DNA from: Cheiracanthium punctorium
Taxonomy: Eukaryota > Arthropoda > Arachnida > Araneae > Cheiracanthiidae
Direction: 5' to 3'
Assembly (NCBI GenBank): GCA_038373885.1
Contig: JAWZYV010019433.1
Coordinates: forward strand, 558,001 to 622,000
Length of the DNA: 64,000 bases
Shown: positions 46,940 through 59,633 of the stretch, piece after piece
How positions within the stretch are numbered: position 1 is the first letter of the stretch
Layout of the letters: each line of letters begins with the position of its first letter
Position numbers and translations under genes: made by a program
Notes under the pieces: generated by a model
What the model was told of the DNA's origin: nothing
The model's database searches: none
What the model saw: only the letters and a program-made list of their open reading frames with translations

Positions 46940-49900
46940 TGTTCAGTTAAATTAAATATAAATATGAAAGAATGAAAATGTAGGGGGAAAAATGCAGCTG
47001 AGACTGGATCAAATTCTAAATGTCTTCCAAAATCTTCCATTCTTACCTATAGTAAATTTTTAAGTTGGGAAATATTATTTGAAGTAATATAAATTATATA
47101 TTTGAAAATTAAAAAATATATTTTTTGAGCATTCAAATGTTATAAATTTATTTTATCAGTTAAGTGCAAATATTTTTATGTAAACATAGAAGTCATGCAA
47201 AATTTGTGTACTTGTTGGTTCTAGTCTTTCGGATTATAGAGGAAGTCTACTTTATATGACTTATGCTAGAAGGATGTAAATGATTTAGTCCTGTAGACTA
47301 GACAAAAATCTTGTAAAGAGAACAGAAGCATCAAATAAAGTCTTCTATATTTTACCGCTGATGTAAACACGAAATAAATTTTAATATTATTCAAAACAGA
47401 GTATTTTGACAGAACTTGGTTTTCAAAAGAGCTCGATCTTAATTTAGTTAAGTAGATTTAATAAAAATCATTGGTCTACATCTAATAGATTTTCAGTCAT
47501 ATTTTCCCCTTGATATACGACACAGGAGACCCAGTCGGCTATGTTCTTACTCTTGATTTACACTCTGTGCGAACGAGCGGGTTACTTCTTATGTTTAAAT
47601 AGAGAACGAAAAAAAAAAAAAAATAAATAAATAAAAAAATCGCAACAGTCTTTTTTGTCGGGATTCCCCTTCTCTGTAAATGATTGAGAAATAATAATAC
47701 ATATGTGAATCAAAAAGTAAAAACAGTATTTTTGCAATCGCTTGATTCAGTATAAACATATAAAGCTGTTTTACATCTGTTTCGAAGACTTGCTTTAATT
47801 TCCTTTATTAGACTATTAAGTTTATGCCGCCCATTTTAATCTGGCAAATAAATGGAAAAAACTGTCTTGATTGTGACAATATAATAATCTAATGATGATG
47901 GTATAATAAATCAAATGCATAATGTTCTAAGTGAAATCTTATAATTTTTAAATGTTACAGTGGACGAATATTTTTTCTTTTTCTTCCTTTCTTAAAGAAA
48001 AAGAGAGAGTAGATCTTTTATGTTTTTCTCGTCAATTTTGTAGGTCGGGCATAGATTCGAAATTAAATTAAAATTCTTTTCTGCGCTGCTACCTACTAAT
48101 AATTCTGCGATAATGCAGGCTATATAATTTTTGCTGTGTAAGTGCTAATCATTGTATTATGCTTATCACTTTCAATGTACCGATGTGGCGTAAGTGTTTT
48201 TAGAGTAATCAAAGTATCTGCATAATGTCCATGTATTGAATCTAAACTTTTTTGTTGAAAATTATGTGAATTAAGTTTTTTCAACATCTCCTCAAACAAC
48301 CATGAGTTTTTAGTGAAATTCCAGCTGTAGAAGTGGATATGGAATTCTGCTATTGAGATGATACAAATTATTTTTAACAACTTTTTTGTTGTTTGTTTTT
48401 TAATAAAGAGGTCGGGTTGAGTGCGACTGGTAATTAAGGCTTGTTGTCAGTTTTCATTCGACTCAGTCCCTCGCTTCAGACATCCTTAATTTTAACTTTA
48501 ATTACAGAGTGTTATGCGTATTTACCTTTTCTTTCTTTCATATATACGGCTCTGATTATCTTCAAGCTGTTTTTCTACCATTAACTGGCTCTTCAAAATA
48601 TCTGCGTTCTTTGAGTCTTGCCGCCAAGCCGACGTCTTGCAGGTGTTTCCCAGCTTTTCTTTGCTTGTTTATACTGCTGTAAACATATTCTGTGACGATA
48701 GTGCTTTCTTTCAATTTATTCATCTAGCAAAGAATCTTTTTCTCGTTACTAGAAAATGTTTCAGATTTTTCGTATTCAGTTCAAACTCGGAGATCTTCTG
48801 TTCGCAAGCTTGAACATTTTCCAGGAGTCCGATGCTTTATATATTTGTTTACATTTTCCCCTCCATCTACATTTTTACAAACATATTGAATTTTTCAGAA
48901 AACTTCTAGATTCTGATGTTTCCTCCTTCTCTTCTGGTTTAAAATTAACCTGATTTTCGGACATTTTGAAACTTTAATAATCAGGTTTGACACTTAGTCA
49001 GGTTTGACACTTAGGTTTGACACTTCGCTTTTGTGAAAAGTCCGGAACGCTTGCCAAAATGGACAAAATTAAAATCCTCTGATCTTAATAAAAGAATTGC
49101 CATGATGTGTGTGATAAAACTCTGTTCCTGCTTAAGTGGTCGCAAAACCAGGTATATGTAAAGAAGAACGTAAGATGGTAGCTTTTGGTTACATTTTCAG
49201 AAAGATGCACTTTATTATTTTAAAAACGAGAGTTAAGAAATAACTAGGGACAGTTTTGGGCGTGGTTACGAGTTATGACCACTTTCTGAAAATTTCAACT
49301 TTGTAAATTTTTAACTCTTTTAATTATAGGGAAAATATTTTTTCCTTAAACGGGCGAGGGGGGGGGCTTTAATATTTTAAGAACACCTAGTAAACATTTT
49401 GTTTCTGTGAAGTTATTTTCTAAAAATTTAAGAGTGTAGTCGTAATTACCCGTATTTATCTCGAAAAAATATTTATTTGTGTAATTAGAACTTATTTTCT
49501 AGCTAACTAAAAATTAAAAAAGATCCGCAAGACATTTTTACTGGTATTGTTTTTTTATTTCCGAGATGCCTGATCAACATAATAAATACTAATAGTTTCA
49601 TAGGTTAAATGATTGATAAATATGGGCTAACAGAAGCAATGAATAATTATTTTGTATCTTGCCAAGTTTCAGCGCGTGAAGTGAAACCTCCTTTTTCCTT
49701 TTTAATATGATAGTCAGCAGAGTCATTTTCTCACGCACCTGCCTGAAACTATATGTATTCTTCTCTTATACATTTTTTCTCGCTCTTTACAACTTAGAAA
49801 TCTCCCTTAACTAGGGTGTCTCATCTCAGAATTCATCGATTGATCAAATCCCTTCCAAATGAGATGTGACACGTTTGCACCCCCCTTAGCATTGAATCAA

Positions 49901-51408
49901 TATTTCGTGAATAACTTTTCAGCTATCGAGCGGCGATTTAGTTTTTTTTTTTTTTTTTTTTACCCTCTCCCTCCATTTTCTCTTCCTTCTTCCCTTTGAC
50001 TTTTCTCTAAATCTGTTACTGTCTGAAGAAGAAAATATATTCAGAGATCATCTTTAACGTCATTTACTATTTTAAATTTTTCCTTTTGTATTATCTTAGC
50101 CATGGGCGTCGCCATTTATGAAGATTTGGGTACGCGCACCCTCCCTCCTCTCCGCTCAGTATTTATGTAATCAGTGAGCAATGATTCATAGTTAATAAGC
50201 AAAATAGTCAGAATACAACCATAATCCATTATGGATGGATTATTCCATAATCCATATGGAATAATCCATCTTCCACTAAGGGAAATTTAGGTCCTGAATT
50301 TTTTGCTAGACTTCTATTTATAATAATTTATGAAAATATTTTTTTGTTATCTGCCTTTGTTTGAATATTACCAGTATGGTTACGCGAAATAAATTTGTTT
50401 TATAATAATAATTATAGAAGTAAGAGAAGCAAGTATCCACCATTCCTCTGGCTGTCTTCAGTACATATGTGGCCCTGAAATTCCTCTTCAAGCACCATTA
50501 AATGTAATGATTAATAAATTATTTTCCCTTCGCGATGCACATAAGATATCTTTATTTAAAGTACCATGAAATTATATAAATAAAACTTTAAATATTTTCT
50601 GAGTATGAAGTAAATGTTCCTTGAAGTTTCTATTTCTTTAGCTATATGTTCATTTGCATGACAGCCATCCTATATTATCCACATGGGCACATGATACTAA
50701 TACTGATTATTTTAGAAGAGTACATCTACCTTTACACTGCATGAATTACTGTAAGCATAGCTGTAATCTGTCTTTGTCATTAACAAAGATGATCTCTCAG
50801 TTCAGTAGGTGTGTTTATTCAACATCATTCCTCTGACTTCGTTAAAGATTAAGTATTTTAATTATAATGAAACTAAAGAAACTTTCAATATATTTAGAGC
50901 TTTAATAATCGGCGTAAGATTTTTAGACTTAACCTCTGTTGTGTTGTTTTCATACGCAGCTCGTGTCACGCACTAAGTCATCCTCACCTACCGTTAATAT
51001 AGTAGCGAAGCCGAAAGGGTTCATCAGCTCTATGCAATACCATCGAAACAAACTTGAATTTTTCGCTAATTTATCTTCAGCGATCCTGCTATTTCTTATT
51101 AGAATGATTGAAATACACGAACTGTATAGTGTTATAGGTTAACACTTTCATAGAAAAAAGTGCTAGTCGGACCTCGCATCCTACCTAGTCAAACTAGGGA
51201 ATACGTCACTAATATATATAATTATATATACCGATAAAATTTTATTTCAGTAAAATTGTTCATTAGCAAATCCATTTGGTATTGCATATTTTATTTTTCT
51301 AAATCTGTGTAAATCTCATCCACAATAAATTGGAACACTAACTGTATAGCTATTGCATCAACAAACGAATGCCGTTACCTTCAGTCCTGACTGACTAAAT
51401 TTTGATTA
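46940..51408. other. Long non-coding stretch
   Basis: No gene was recognised. Noted structures are an A-run near 47608-47621, three direct copies of AGGTTTGACACTT at about 48983-49027, a T-run near 49939-49960, and a hairpin at about 50239-50275 (GATGGATTATTCCATA, 5-base loop). Confidence 0.4.
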
Positions 51409-51416
51409 ATAAAATA

Positions 51417-52189
51417 TAGAAATCGGCCGAATACCGAATATTTGGTTAAAATTTATTAAACCGTTTTTAAATTTTGATTACAATGATTAATATAATTATT
51501 CTGTTTTTAAACATTTAATATTTCATATAGTTTTAAACTTCAGAAATTAAAATGTGAAATTTAATATCCAAGTGTTTCCTTTATATATTATCAACCAGTA
51601 GAGTAGCTGGGAAGGGGGGGGGGGAGACATCATATCATAATCAAAGTTTTAATTGCAAGCAAATTATCAAATTGTAAGCTAAGTAAAGGGTCCCATTTCT
51701 GAGGATACGCTTTGAATACACCCCTATCATTAACCACCTTTTTAAATTTTTGTGAAATGATGACAATTTTTTTATCTGCATATTTTATAAAAAATTAGCA
51801 GTCAATTGACTTTATATATTTATGAACATTTAATATTGGGAGTAATTTTTCTGGTTACTGTTTCATATTTAAATGAGTTAGTAATAGTAAGGTGACTGTA
51901 ATGTGTCATAAGATTGTAGAAAAATTGAAAAACAACAAAATTTAACTTTAACATCGGAGTGTTTTCTCTTGCATTAAAATTACTTTGAATATGATAAATT
52001 AATTTTGTACTGTGGTATTATACTATATCTTTCATTCCTGGTGTAAAAAAGTATGTATTTGGTTACCAGTTGTCAAATACATTTAAATTTGTTTACTATT
52101 CGGTTGCCGAATATTAAAGTTTTCGGCCGAACCGAATATTCGGTTTGTCTGCCGAATAGGCGGTATACCGAATATTCGGTGCATCCCTA
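51417..52189. mobile_element. hAT element of the TAGGGATGCACCGAATA type, short copy
   Basis: Starts TAGAAATCGGCCGAATACCG and ends ACCGAATATTCGGTGCATCCCTA (last 12 bases TGCATCCCTA-type). The identical TSD ATAAAATA lies at 51409-51416 and 52190-52197. The ends hold repeats of CCGAATATTCGG. It is collinear with 53612-56426 outside their respective insertions. Non-coding. Confidence 0.92.
51596..51726. mobile_element. Possible hAT MITE nested in 51417-52189
   Basis: Sequence absent from the sister copy at 53612. It starts CAGTAGAGTAGCTGGG with a G-run, and the flanks TTATCAAC and TCATTAAC agree at 6 of 8 bases. The right terminus is eroded. Confidence 0.5.
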
Positions 52190-52415
52190 ATAAAATATCT
52201 AGCTCTTAACTTGGCAATATTAATTAGTTCTGTTCACGAACGTTTGGCAATGATCTCAAAATATAGTCGTAAACTGATTTTTATATCTGCTGATGTACAT
52301 TTTATTGAGGTTTTCATTCAATTAATATTAAAGCTTCTTAATCTAAGTAGAAGTCAACCACTTACATTTTTCTGTTATGATGCTACTTTCTGTTCGACCG
52401 TTACATTATCTGTAG

Positions 52416-52827
52416 TAGAGATGAGTTCGGGCTCATTTTTTGAAACCCGAGCCCGCCCGAGCCCGAAGACTTTTAATCCGAGCCCGCCCGAGCCCGAGCA
52501 ATATTATTAAAGTTGGAGCCCGAGCCCACCCGAGCCCGAAATTTCAGCTAAAGACAAATAATATTAACTACTTCATTAATAAGATACAATAAATTTTGAA
52601 GCTTCACACACCTTCTAGTCCCCGTGCCGCTATTTTTTTTAAATAAGTACGTCTATTTATCCCATGAATCACTTTTTAAAATCTGTTTCAAGGAGTATGT
52701 TCAACAAAGGAAAAATTTTTCACGAGCCCGAGCCCGAACGCAATCGTGAATTACAGAGCCCGAGCCCGAGTCGGGCCCGGGCTCGGGCTCGGGCTTTCGG
52801 GCTCGGGCTGAGCCCGTCTCATCTCTA
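52416..52827. mobile_element. 412-bp hAT element with CCCGAG/CTCGGG arrays
   Basis: Starts TAGAGATGAGTTCGGGCTCA and ends GAGCCCGTCTCATCTCTA, with the identical TSD ATCTGTAG at 52408-52415 and 52828-52835. Both subterminal regions are made of GAGCCCGAGCCCG-type hexamers in inverted orientation, giving GC-rich arms in AT-rich DNA. Non-coding. Confidence 0.94.
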
Positions 52828-52835
52828 ATCTGTAG

Positions 52836-53603
52836 TACATGCCATATTTTGCAAAATTTCGATACCTTCCTCCAGTCTCAGCGTCCTTATCCTAACTCGT
52901 TATGAAATGGGGTCGCATCAAAAGCATTTTAGTCATTTGGTTTGTAAAATATGACAGAAGGAATAAAACGCGATCGTTTTGACTGTCCTATTTCTTTCTC
53001 TCTCTCCCTCTCTTGCTCTCTTTTTTAAAATTTCTTTTTGATATGAGCCTGCTCGCCGAATTGGTTTATGATGTATCATCACAGTCAAAGAATTAATGAA
53101 AAATTCAGGAAACTTATGCATTTTTTTATCAGTCGTGGCTGGAACTACTTGATGTAAGTGATTACGCAGAAACAAAGGCAAAATCCCAAATTTTGTTTGT
53201 TTGTTGTGTTTTGCACAAACTCACTAACGTGAAAGGTTCTCTTAGAACTATTCTCACCCTTTTCGAAGGATATAAGGGTATTCTCTTGTGGGAGGCCTTT
53301 TATTTAAAGAAGAAAAAGAAAAAGAAACTTAATGCATTTGCATGATACATCCCAATGATATCAAATCATTGAATGAAAGTTCGGGAAATTTTCATTAGCC
53401 ATCTCGTGTAACAATATGATACGCATTTAGCAATCATTACATGTACTTGTTCCTGAAGAACAGTGCGTATAGTTGCAGAAGCGCAAGGATGACTAATGCA
53501 TCTGTCTAGAAATTAACATTTCTTGTTTACTGTTTCTTGCTGGAGCGCCCATGTTTTACCCATTTAAATACTTAGGACCCTACACTGAAATAGGTCACGG
53601 GCT
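52836..53603. other. Non-coding stretch
   Basis: A TC-rich tract at about 52989-53023. No gene was recognised. Confidence 0.35.
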
Positions 53604-54055
53604 GTCACTACTAGGGATGCACCGAATACCATATTTTGCCGAATACCGAATATTCGGTTAAAATTCTAACCGATTACCGAATACTTGGTTAAAATTTATT
53701 AAACCGTTATTAAACTTTGATTGCAATGATTAATTTAATTAGTTTTTTCTTAAACAATATTTCATGTGAAAAAACACTCAAAATACTAGTGTTAAATGAT
53801 AAAATAAATAAATTTGTGAAAAAAAAAAAAAAAAGTTCCCGCTGCTCAGTAAGATGGAAGGGCTTGTCTAATGAAGACAAAGAATTTTTTGGTCGAAACG
53901 ATTGTTACGCCTTATAAGTAACCTTTTATGTGTGTGTGTTTTTCACAAAGTTTTTATTTATTTTATTGTTTCATATGGTGTAAAACTTCAAGCATTAAAA
54001 TGCTGCAAAATTTAATATCCAAATGTGTTTCCTTTATATATTATTAATAACTTTT

Positions 54056-55850
54056 TACTTCCTTGTACGTAGTATAAGGAAGTAATGTGATCCCGAAAAA
54101 TTTTGGGGGCCAAATTTCGACAAAAAAACCGATTTTGACTACCTCTAAATTTAATTTTAAAATTTTTTTCGATGCATCCTATCGTAGGCTAGCATGCACG
54201 ATCATATTAACGCGTCTGCAACTCATTTTGACCAGCGGCGAGTCTGCTGTGGCCAGTTTTTCCATGCCGTCTGTACGTACGTATGTATGTAACTCGCATA
54301 TCTCAAAAACTATTGGTCGTAGAATGTTGAGATTTGATATTTAGGATTGTTCTATGATCTAGTTGTGCACCTCCCCTTTTGGTGACAATCGAATGGATAG
54401 TTTATGTACAGGACCGCCCAAAAGATTCGAAATACATTACGCTCTATGGGCCGAAATTCATTAAACTCGCCTAACTCAAAAGCTATTAGGCGTAGAATGT
54501 CGAAACTTCATATTTTGGATAGTTGTAACATCTAGTTGTGCACCTCTCCTTTTGGTTCCATTCGACTGGATAGTTTATCTACAGGACTGCCCAAAACATT
54601 CGAAATACATTATGCTCAATGGGCCGAAACTCATTAAACTCGCATATCTCAAAAACTATTAGGCGTAGAATGTTGAAACTTTATATTTAGGATTGCTGTA
54701 ACATCTAGTTGTGCACCTCCCCTTTCGATTCCATTCGACTGGATAGTTTATCTACAGAACCGCCCAAAAGATTCGAAATACATTACGCTCTATGGGCCGA
54801 AATTCATCAAAGCGTTTTTTAGAGGTATTGGGCTATTTCAAACGACTCGGAAGTGATGTATGCTGTAAAGAGTTAGAAAATGAATTTCTCCATTAAAAAA
54901 AATGTCTTTATCATTTGTAGTTCTGCTACAGGAACACTCAAAAGATTTCCAATACATTACGGTCAATGGCAATTTTAGGGGCATTCATCCATTTCAAGCA
55001 CAATACCGTCCTACCACATAAGTTAGGTAATGGTCCGACCACGGTCACGTGCCTCCCTCAAGAACTATGCCAAAAGTCGCCAAGCTTGGCGACTTTTGGT
55101 GTACGTGTGTGCATATTTAACTCTCAAATCTCAAAAACTATTATGAAATTTCATATATAAGAATGTTGTAACATCTAGTTGTGCATCTCGATTTTTGGTT
55201 CCAATCTACTGGGGAGTTTATTTACAGGACCTACGAAAAGAATTTTAGTACTTTAATGTCTATGGACATCTTCAATATAATACAACTGTAGACAGTCATT
55301 GTTTGGTACATGCCCAAAAACTCGCCGTCTGTCCTCGACCTTGGCGAGTTTTGGAGAAATATCGCCAAATTTGGCGCCAAAAATTATTTCGTATTTTGTA
55401 TAACACTAAAACTTTAACCCGTATATTTTTGAACTTTTGTATTTAGAACTATTGTAATATCTAACTGTTTTCCATATCTTTTTTGACAGCAATCGACTGA
55501 GAATTTATTTACAGGGTGAGCCAAATGACTTTAAATACATTGAGGTGTATGGATGCATTCAATTCATTGAAAGTCTGTGGTCAATGACTACTTTGGCTAT
55601 CCCCAAAATCTCGCAGACTATCTCAAGTTTGTCGGCTTTTGGTGAAATTTCGCCAAATAAAGTGTCAGAAGGAAATATTTCAAATTGAACTCTGCTTGGC
55701 GATATCGAAATATTTGTCTAGAAATCGCTAAACCTTACTATTATTGATATTTTACCTCTTTCAAACAAATAAGTTTAGAGGAAGTGGTCGAAAATATTTT
55801 TGATCTTAATGGACGTGCAAGGAAGTCATGTGTTGGACACATCAGATTTT
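54056..55850 (+). repeat. Full-length TACTTCCTTGTAC repeat with 173-bp internal units
   Basis: Begins TACTTCCTTGTACGTAGT and ends GTGCAAGGAAGTCATG...ACACATCAGATTTT. The word TAGTTGTGCACCTC begins at 54360, 54533 and 54706, an exact 173-bp period, and more diverged units follow near 55178 and 55460. Each unit includes CGAAATACATTACGCTCTAT and GTAGAATGTTGAAACTT. A perfect 30-bp palindrome (CCAAAAGTCGCCAAG and its complement) lies at 55070-55099. Non-coding and inserted in a hAT element. Confidence 0.85.
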
Positions 55851-56169
55851 TTAAATATTAGTGAAATGCTAATTTTTTTACCTGCATATTTTACTAAAAA
55901 AATTAGCAGTTAATTGACTTTACATATTTATGAACACTTAATGTTATTTTTTTTTCTGGTTACTGTTTCAAATTTAAATCAGTTAGTAATAGCAAGGTTA
56001 ATGTAATTTATCATAAGATTTAAGAAGAATTCAAAATAAAAGATTTAAGAAAAATTGAAACATTCCTTAAGAAAAATTAAGGCAACAAAATTCAAATTTA
56101 ACTGAATGTTTTCTCTTACATTAAAACTAATTTTATTGTGATATTAGTTTTTTGTGTGATTGTGGAACG

Positions 56170-56245
56170 CTATGTTAGGGCTATCTGCCAAGGATGGCCT
56201 TGATAGGAAGACTTTCTAAGGGTTTCTAACGCTTATTCACATGTG
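56170..56245 (-). mobile_element. tRNA-derived SINE family 1, copy 6 (fragment)
   Basis: The reverse complement reads AATAAGCGTTAGAAACCCTT, AGAAAGTCTTCC and GGCAGATAGCCCTAACATAG, the 3' body of the family. Confidence 0.65.
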
Positions 56246-56434
56246 ATATTAGTAAGTAACAACTTGAATCAATTTAGTACTATGGTACTGTACTGTATCT
56301 TTCATTCATGATATAAAAAATATGTATTTGTTTACCAATTGGTAAATACTTCAATTTGTTTACTATTCGGTTGCCTGCCGAATATGCAGTATACCGAATA
56401 CCAACCGAATATTCGATGCATCCCTAGTCACTAC

Positions 56435-57264
56435 CTCTTGGTATGGAATTGGAATTAAGGCAAAAACGTTTTGTTAATGTATTTGTCCAAATACACAATA
56501 ACAAAAGACGTTATTTATTCTGAGTAAAAATTCGAAAAGGTAAAATATTGTCATGCTGAATTAAATTGAAGCAAGGCACAAATGGTCTGACTGCATATTT
56601 TAATGTTAATTGCTGCGAGTAATCCTTTTCACTAAATACAATGCAAACTGGCAGTCATTTTAAGGCGATGTCAATAGTGGTGTTAGAAAGAAAACATTTT
56701 AGTATAGCTTCCAAATTGTGCACAGTTTTACCAATTTTGTTCTGCATGCTATAGTGTGCGCTATAACACGCATTATTATTAAAATGCTAATTTCAGTTAT
56801 CTGAAATCAGCATTTTATTGAGGTTGCAGCGATTTCCAGTTGGTGTGTGCAATTTTCGTGGAATAAATTGTCTTCATTCTGCGCCTGAGTTAATAAGCAA
56901 TTCACAAAATCAATAGAGAAGTGTTATAAAACCCATTTAATTTCTGCATAATTTAATCTTTTGATACGAAGTTTGTTTGCGAAACAAATTTGTTCTAGAA
57001 TTCCGAATATGCAACTACAAAATTGAATTCCATAAAAGTGGTACTTCCATTTAGTAATTCTTTAGTGTAGGATTATGTTGTATGAATTATGGCGATTTTC
57101 TAGCACGTGGTAAATTTAGCAAAACTAACAGTATATCAGAGATTGTTGGGAGCGGGTTTTTTAGAAATGGCATAATCTTTCATTTATTTATTTATTTATT
57201 TTCCTCGATACCAACAGTTTTTGGTAGCGTGGTATTAAATCGCGTAAAATTGGATCCTCTAAAT
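56435..57264. other. Non-coding stretch
   Basis: A 16-bp near-perfect stem at about 56783-56818 (AAAATGCTAATTTCAG). No gene was recognised. Confidence 0.4.
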
Positions 57265-57284
57265 ATATACACTAGTGTTGTGCT

Positions 57285-57610
57285 ACTCTCTCATGAGGCG
57301 GTTCAAATGACCTATTCAATTGGGCAAAAGAGGGAGTACTTCGTTTTCCCGATTTGAAGTGGTTCAAATTCTGAAGTGGTTCAAAAATTCCGAGGCACCT
57401 GGAACTTTCGCGGTTCAACTTTTTGAGGTATTCAAAGATTTGAAGTGGTTCAAATTTTGAAGTTGTTCGAAAATTGTGAGGAACCTCGAAGTTTTGTCGC
57501 GGTTCAACTTTTTGAAGTTCCTCGAAATTTTGTCGTGTGAGGAAGAAGAGGCGAAGCGTATTTGAAGTACCTCAAATTTTGTCGTGTTTCAGCTTCGTGA
57601 AGTAAAGGAG
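57285..57610 (+). repeat. Left subterminal repeats of the 6.7-kb hAT
   Basis: Many variants of TTGAAGTGGTTCAAATT, TCGCGGTTCAACTTTTTGAA and CCTCGAAATTTTGTCG with spacings of roughly 20-60 bases. The core is a TTCAAA/TTTGAA palindrome, a plausible transposase-binding site. Confidence 0.7.
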
Positions 57611-58264
57611 AGGAAGAGGGTTTTGAAGCGACTGAAAGGTTTGTACCGTTGCGGTCTGCTTCAAGAGGGGGGGGGGGGGGAGTTGAAAAAAGCCGGAGGA
57701 TCGTATCAAGGATGACGCGTTAGGTTACGGAAGCAAGAATGAAGATTGATTTACAATTTGGGGAAGACAGGGGGAGCTGTGCTGCGTGATGTGAGTTTGC
57801 TTTTGTCTCTTTCATAGAAAGGGCGCTGCTACCCTCCCGTGTTCCACAGACGCTACATTACCTAGAAATGTCAACTGTATTTAAATTCAAGCTGATATAT
57901 TCAAAATCCTCCTTTAAATGTGTTCAGTTAAAAAAATACACATCAGACTTCTTTCTTTTTATTTTATTTATTCATTTTTGTTTGTTTGTTAAATGCACGA
58001 AATTAACAAACTTATGAAAGGGGCGATGACAGATATAGAAAACTATTTCTCGTTTTTCTTAAAAGAAATTTTGTCATTTTCTCATAAATTTGTCAGTACA
58101 GAGATTTTTCCCCGGCACATTTGTTTTAGATATAAATAGTTAATTCAGTCTGACGCTTGTTTATACGAAAATCTTTTTTACGAAAACTTGCGATTTTACA
58201 AACTAGCGAGTGGTTCCGAATATACTCCCATAATCAATTTTATGATTCAATTTTACGAAATATT

Positions 58265-58455
58265 AGCCTCACCATGGCTTAGTGGTTATGTCACCCGAGC
58301 TGGTAAACGTAACCATTGGAAGTTTTCCCTGGTTTTCTCCGAAACTTAGCGTAAATACGTGTTAGGACACGTTAGAAAGACCCCCACGGAGGGCAACTCC
58401 CCTTGTATTGTCCATCTAACGAGGATTTATAATTAGACTTCGGGCCAAGCACACA
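58265..58455 (+). mobile_element. tRNA-derived SINE family 1, copy 7
   Basis: Best-preserved head: GCCTCACCATGGCTTAGTGG with A-box-like TGGCTTAGTGGTTA. The body follows with TGGTTTTCTCCGAAACTTAG and GTTAGAAAGACCCCCACGGA. Nested in the 6.7-kb hAT. Confidence 0.8.
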
Positions 58456-58784
58456 AATCCGAAAATACATGTTACACAAACAAGCGAAATATTTGAATGA
58501 GGTTTGTGAAAACGAGCTTCGACTGTAGTAAGTAGCACAACATTAATTTGCAATGGAATCAGTGGCGCAGGAAGGGGGGGGGGCTCAAAGTGCTTAGGCG
58601 AAGGCCTTCACATAATCTTGGAAAAGGGGAGGAAAATAGCCACAGATCTACATAATATGGTGTTCTGTGCTGAAGGGGACGTTAAAATTTAGGTTTGCCT
58701 CGAGTGACGTGATCTCATTGCGGCTCTGGTAATAATCCCCCCACAAATTTATTGAATTGTTAGGCTCCTGATTGTTTTGTGTTA

Positions 58785-58970
58785 TGGCAAGCCTACAAGA
58801 AGGACATCTTCCTAAGGGGGGGTAGGTTTGGTCGGAGGACTTTCTAAGGGGTTCTGGCGTGTATTCACGTTACATCTGGAGAAAAACACCCGAAACTTTA
58901 GATCTTTAGATCGACAGGCCCGAACCCGACATCTTCACACTTCAGCCATCCACCATGTTCAGTGTCTTAT
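58785..58970 (-). mobile_element. tRNA-derived SINE family 1, copy 8
   Basis: The reverse complement contains TGGATGGCTGAAGTGTGAAG, ATGTCGGGTTCGGGCC (B-box-like), TTTCTCCAGATGTAACGTGA and AGAAAGTCCTCCGACCAAAC. Opposite in orientation to copy 7, 330 bases away. Confidence 0.8.
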
Positions 58971-59597
58971 TCACTCGTTCATGGTGGAGCCTAGTATTAG
59001 GTTCCTGAATCGAATTTTAAACCAGGGGTTTGGAGGCAAACAAACCTGGATTTACTGTTTAAAACAAACTAGTCACTAGTCTTTGTTGTGTTTCTCCCTT
59101 GGGAGCCCATAGAGGGGGATGAACCCAATCCCCCTTCTTCGGGCTCACTGAACATTCAGTTTGTTATCACTACCGACATTATTTTATGTCTACCACAAGC
59201 ATTATTTAATTTGCAGTCTGAAAAATATATTTCAAATGGATAAAACCCAACATATAACATTAACTTGCAAAGAGTGTGTGAAATGCATAAAATAAAAGTG
59301 TTATAGTAATGTGCTAAAGAAATAAGCTTATTTCTTAGGTAGAGAAATTTAACTGAAAACAAGCGATATGAGAAGAGGTGGATATGAGTAAGTGCTTATT
59401 TTAAATCATTGTCCGTTCAGGAACAAACTCTGACGTCTACTTCTCTTTCATGTATTTCTACATGCATGCTGTGTGTTGGGCGTGCTGTGAAATTTAAGTT
59501 CCTATGTTGAAGGCACAAGGCCGAAGCGTTTTGATCGGATCGTATAAGCATATTTATATCTAAAAGACAATAAATTGCTTAAAAAAGGAAAGGAAGA

Positions 59598-59600
59598 AAA

Positions 59601-59633
<33 letters not shown>
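59598..59633. repeat. A-run and GA microsatellite
   Basis: A poly-A stretch runs directly into at least 13 GA units. Confidence 0.9.

Larger units (their letters stand above)
53612..56426. mobile_element. hAT element of the TAGGGATGCACCGAATA type, long copy
   Basis: Starts TAGGGATGCACCGAATACC and ends AATATTCGATGCATCCCTA, with the identical TSD GTCACTAC at 53604-53611 and 56427-56434. Removing the nested repeat (54056-55850) leaves about 1 kb collinear with 51417-52189. Non-coding. A partial SINE at 56170 is also nested. Confidence 0.93.

Noticed and set aside
58559..58740. CAGTGGCGCAGGAAGGGGG as another hAT MITE
   Set aside because: The left end looks right, but no inverted right end or matching 8-bp flank was found.
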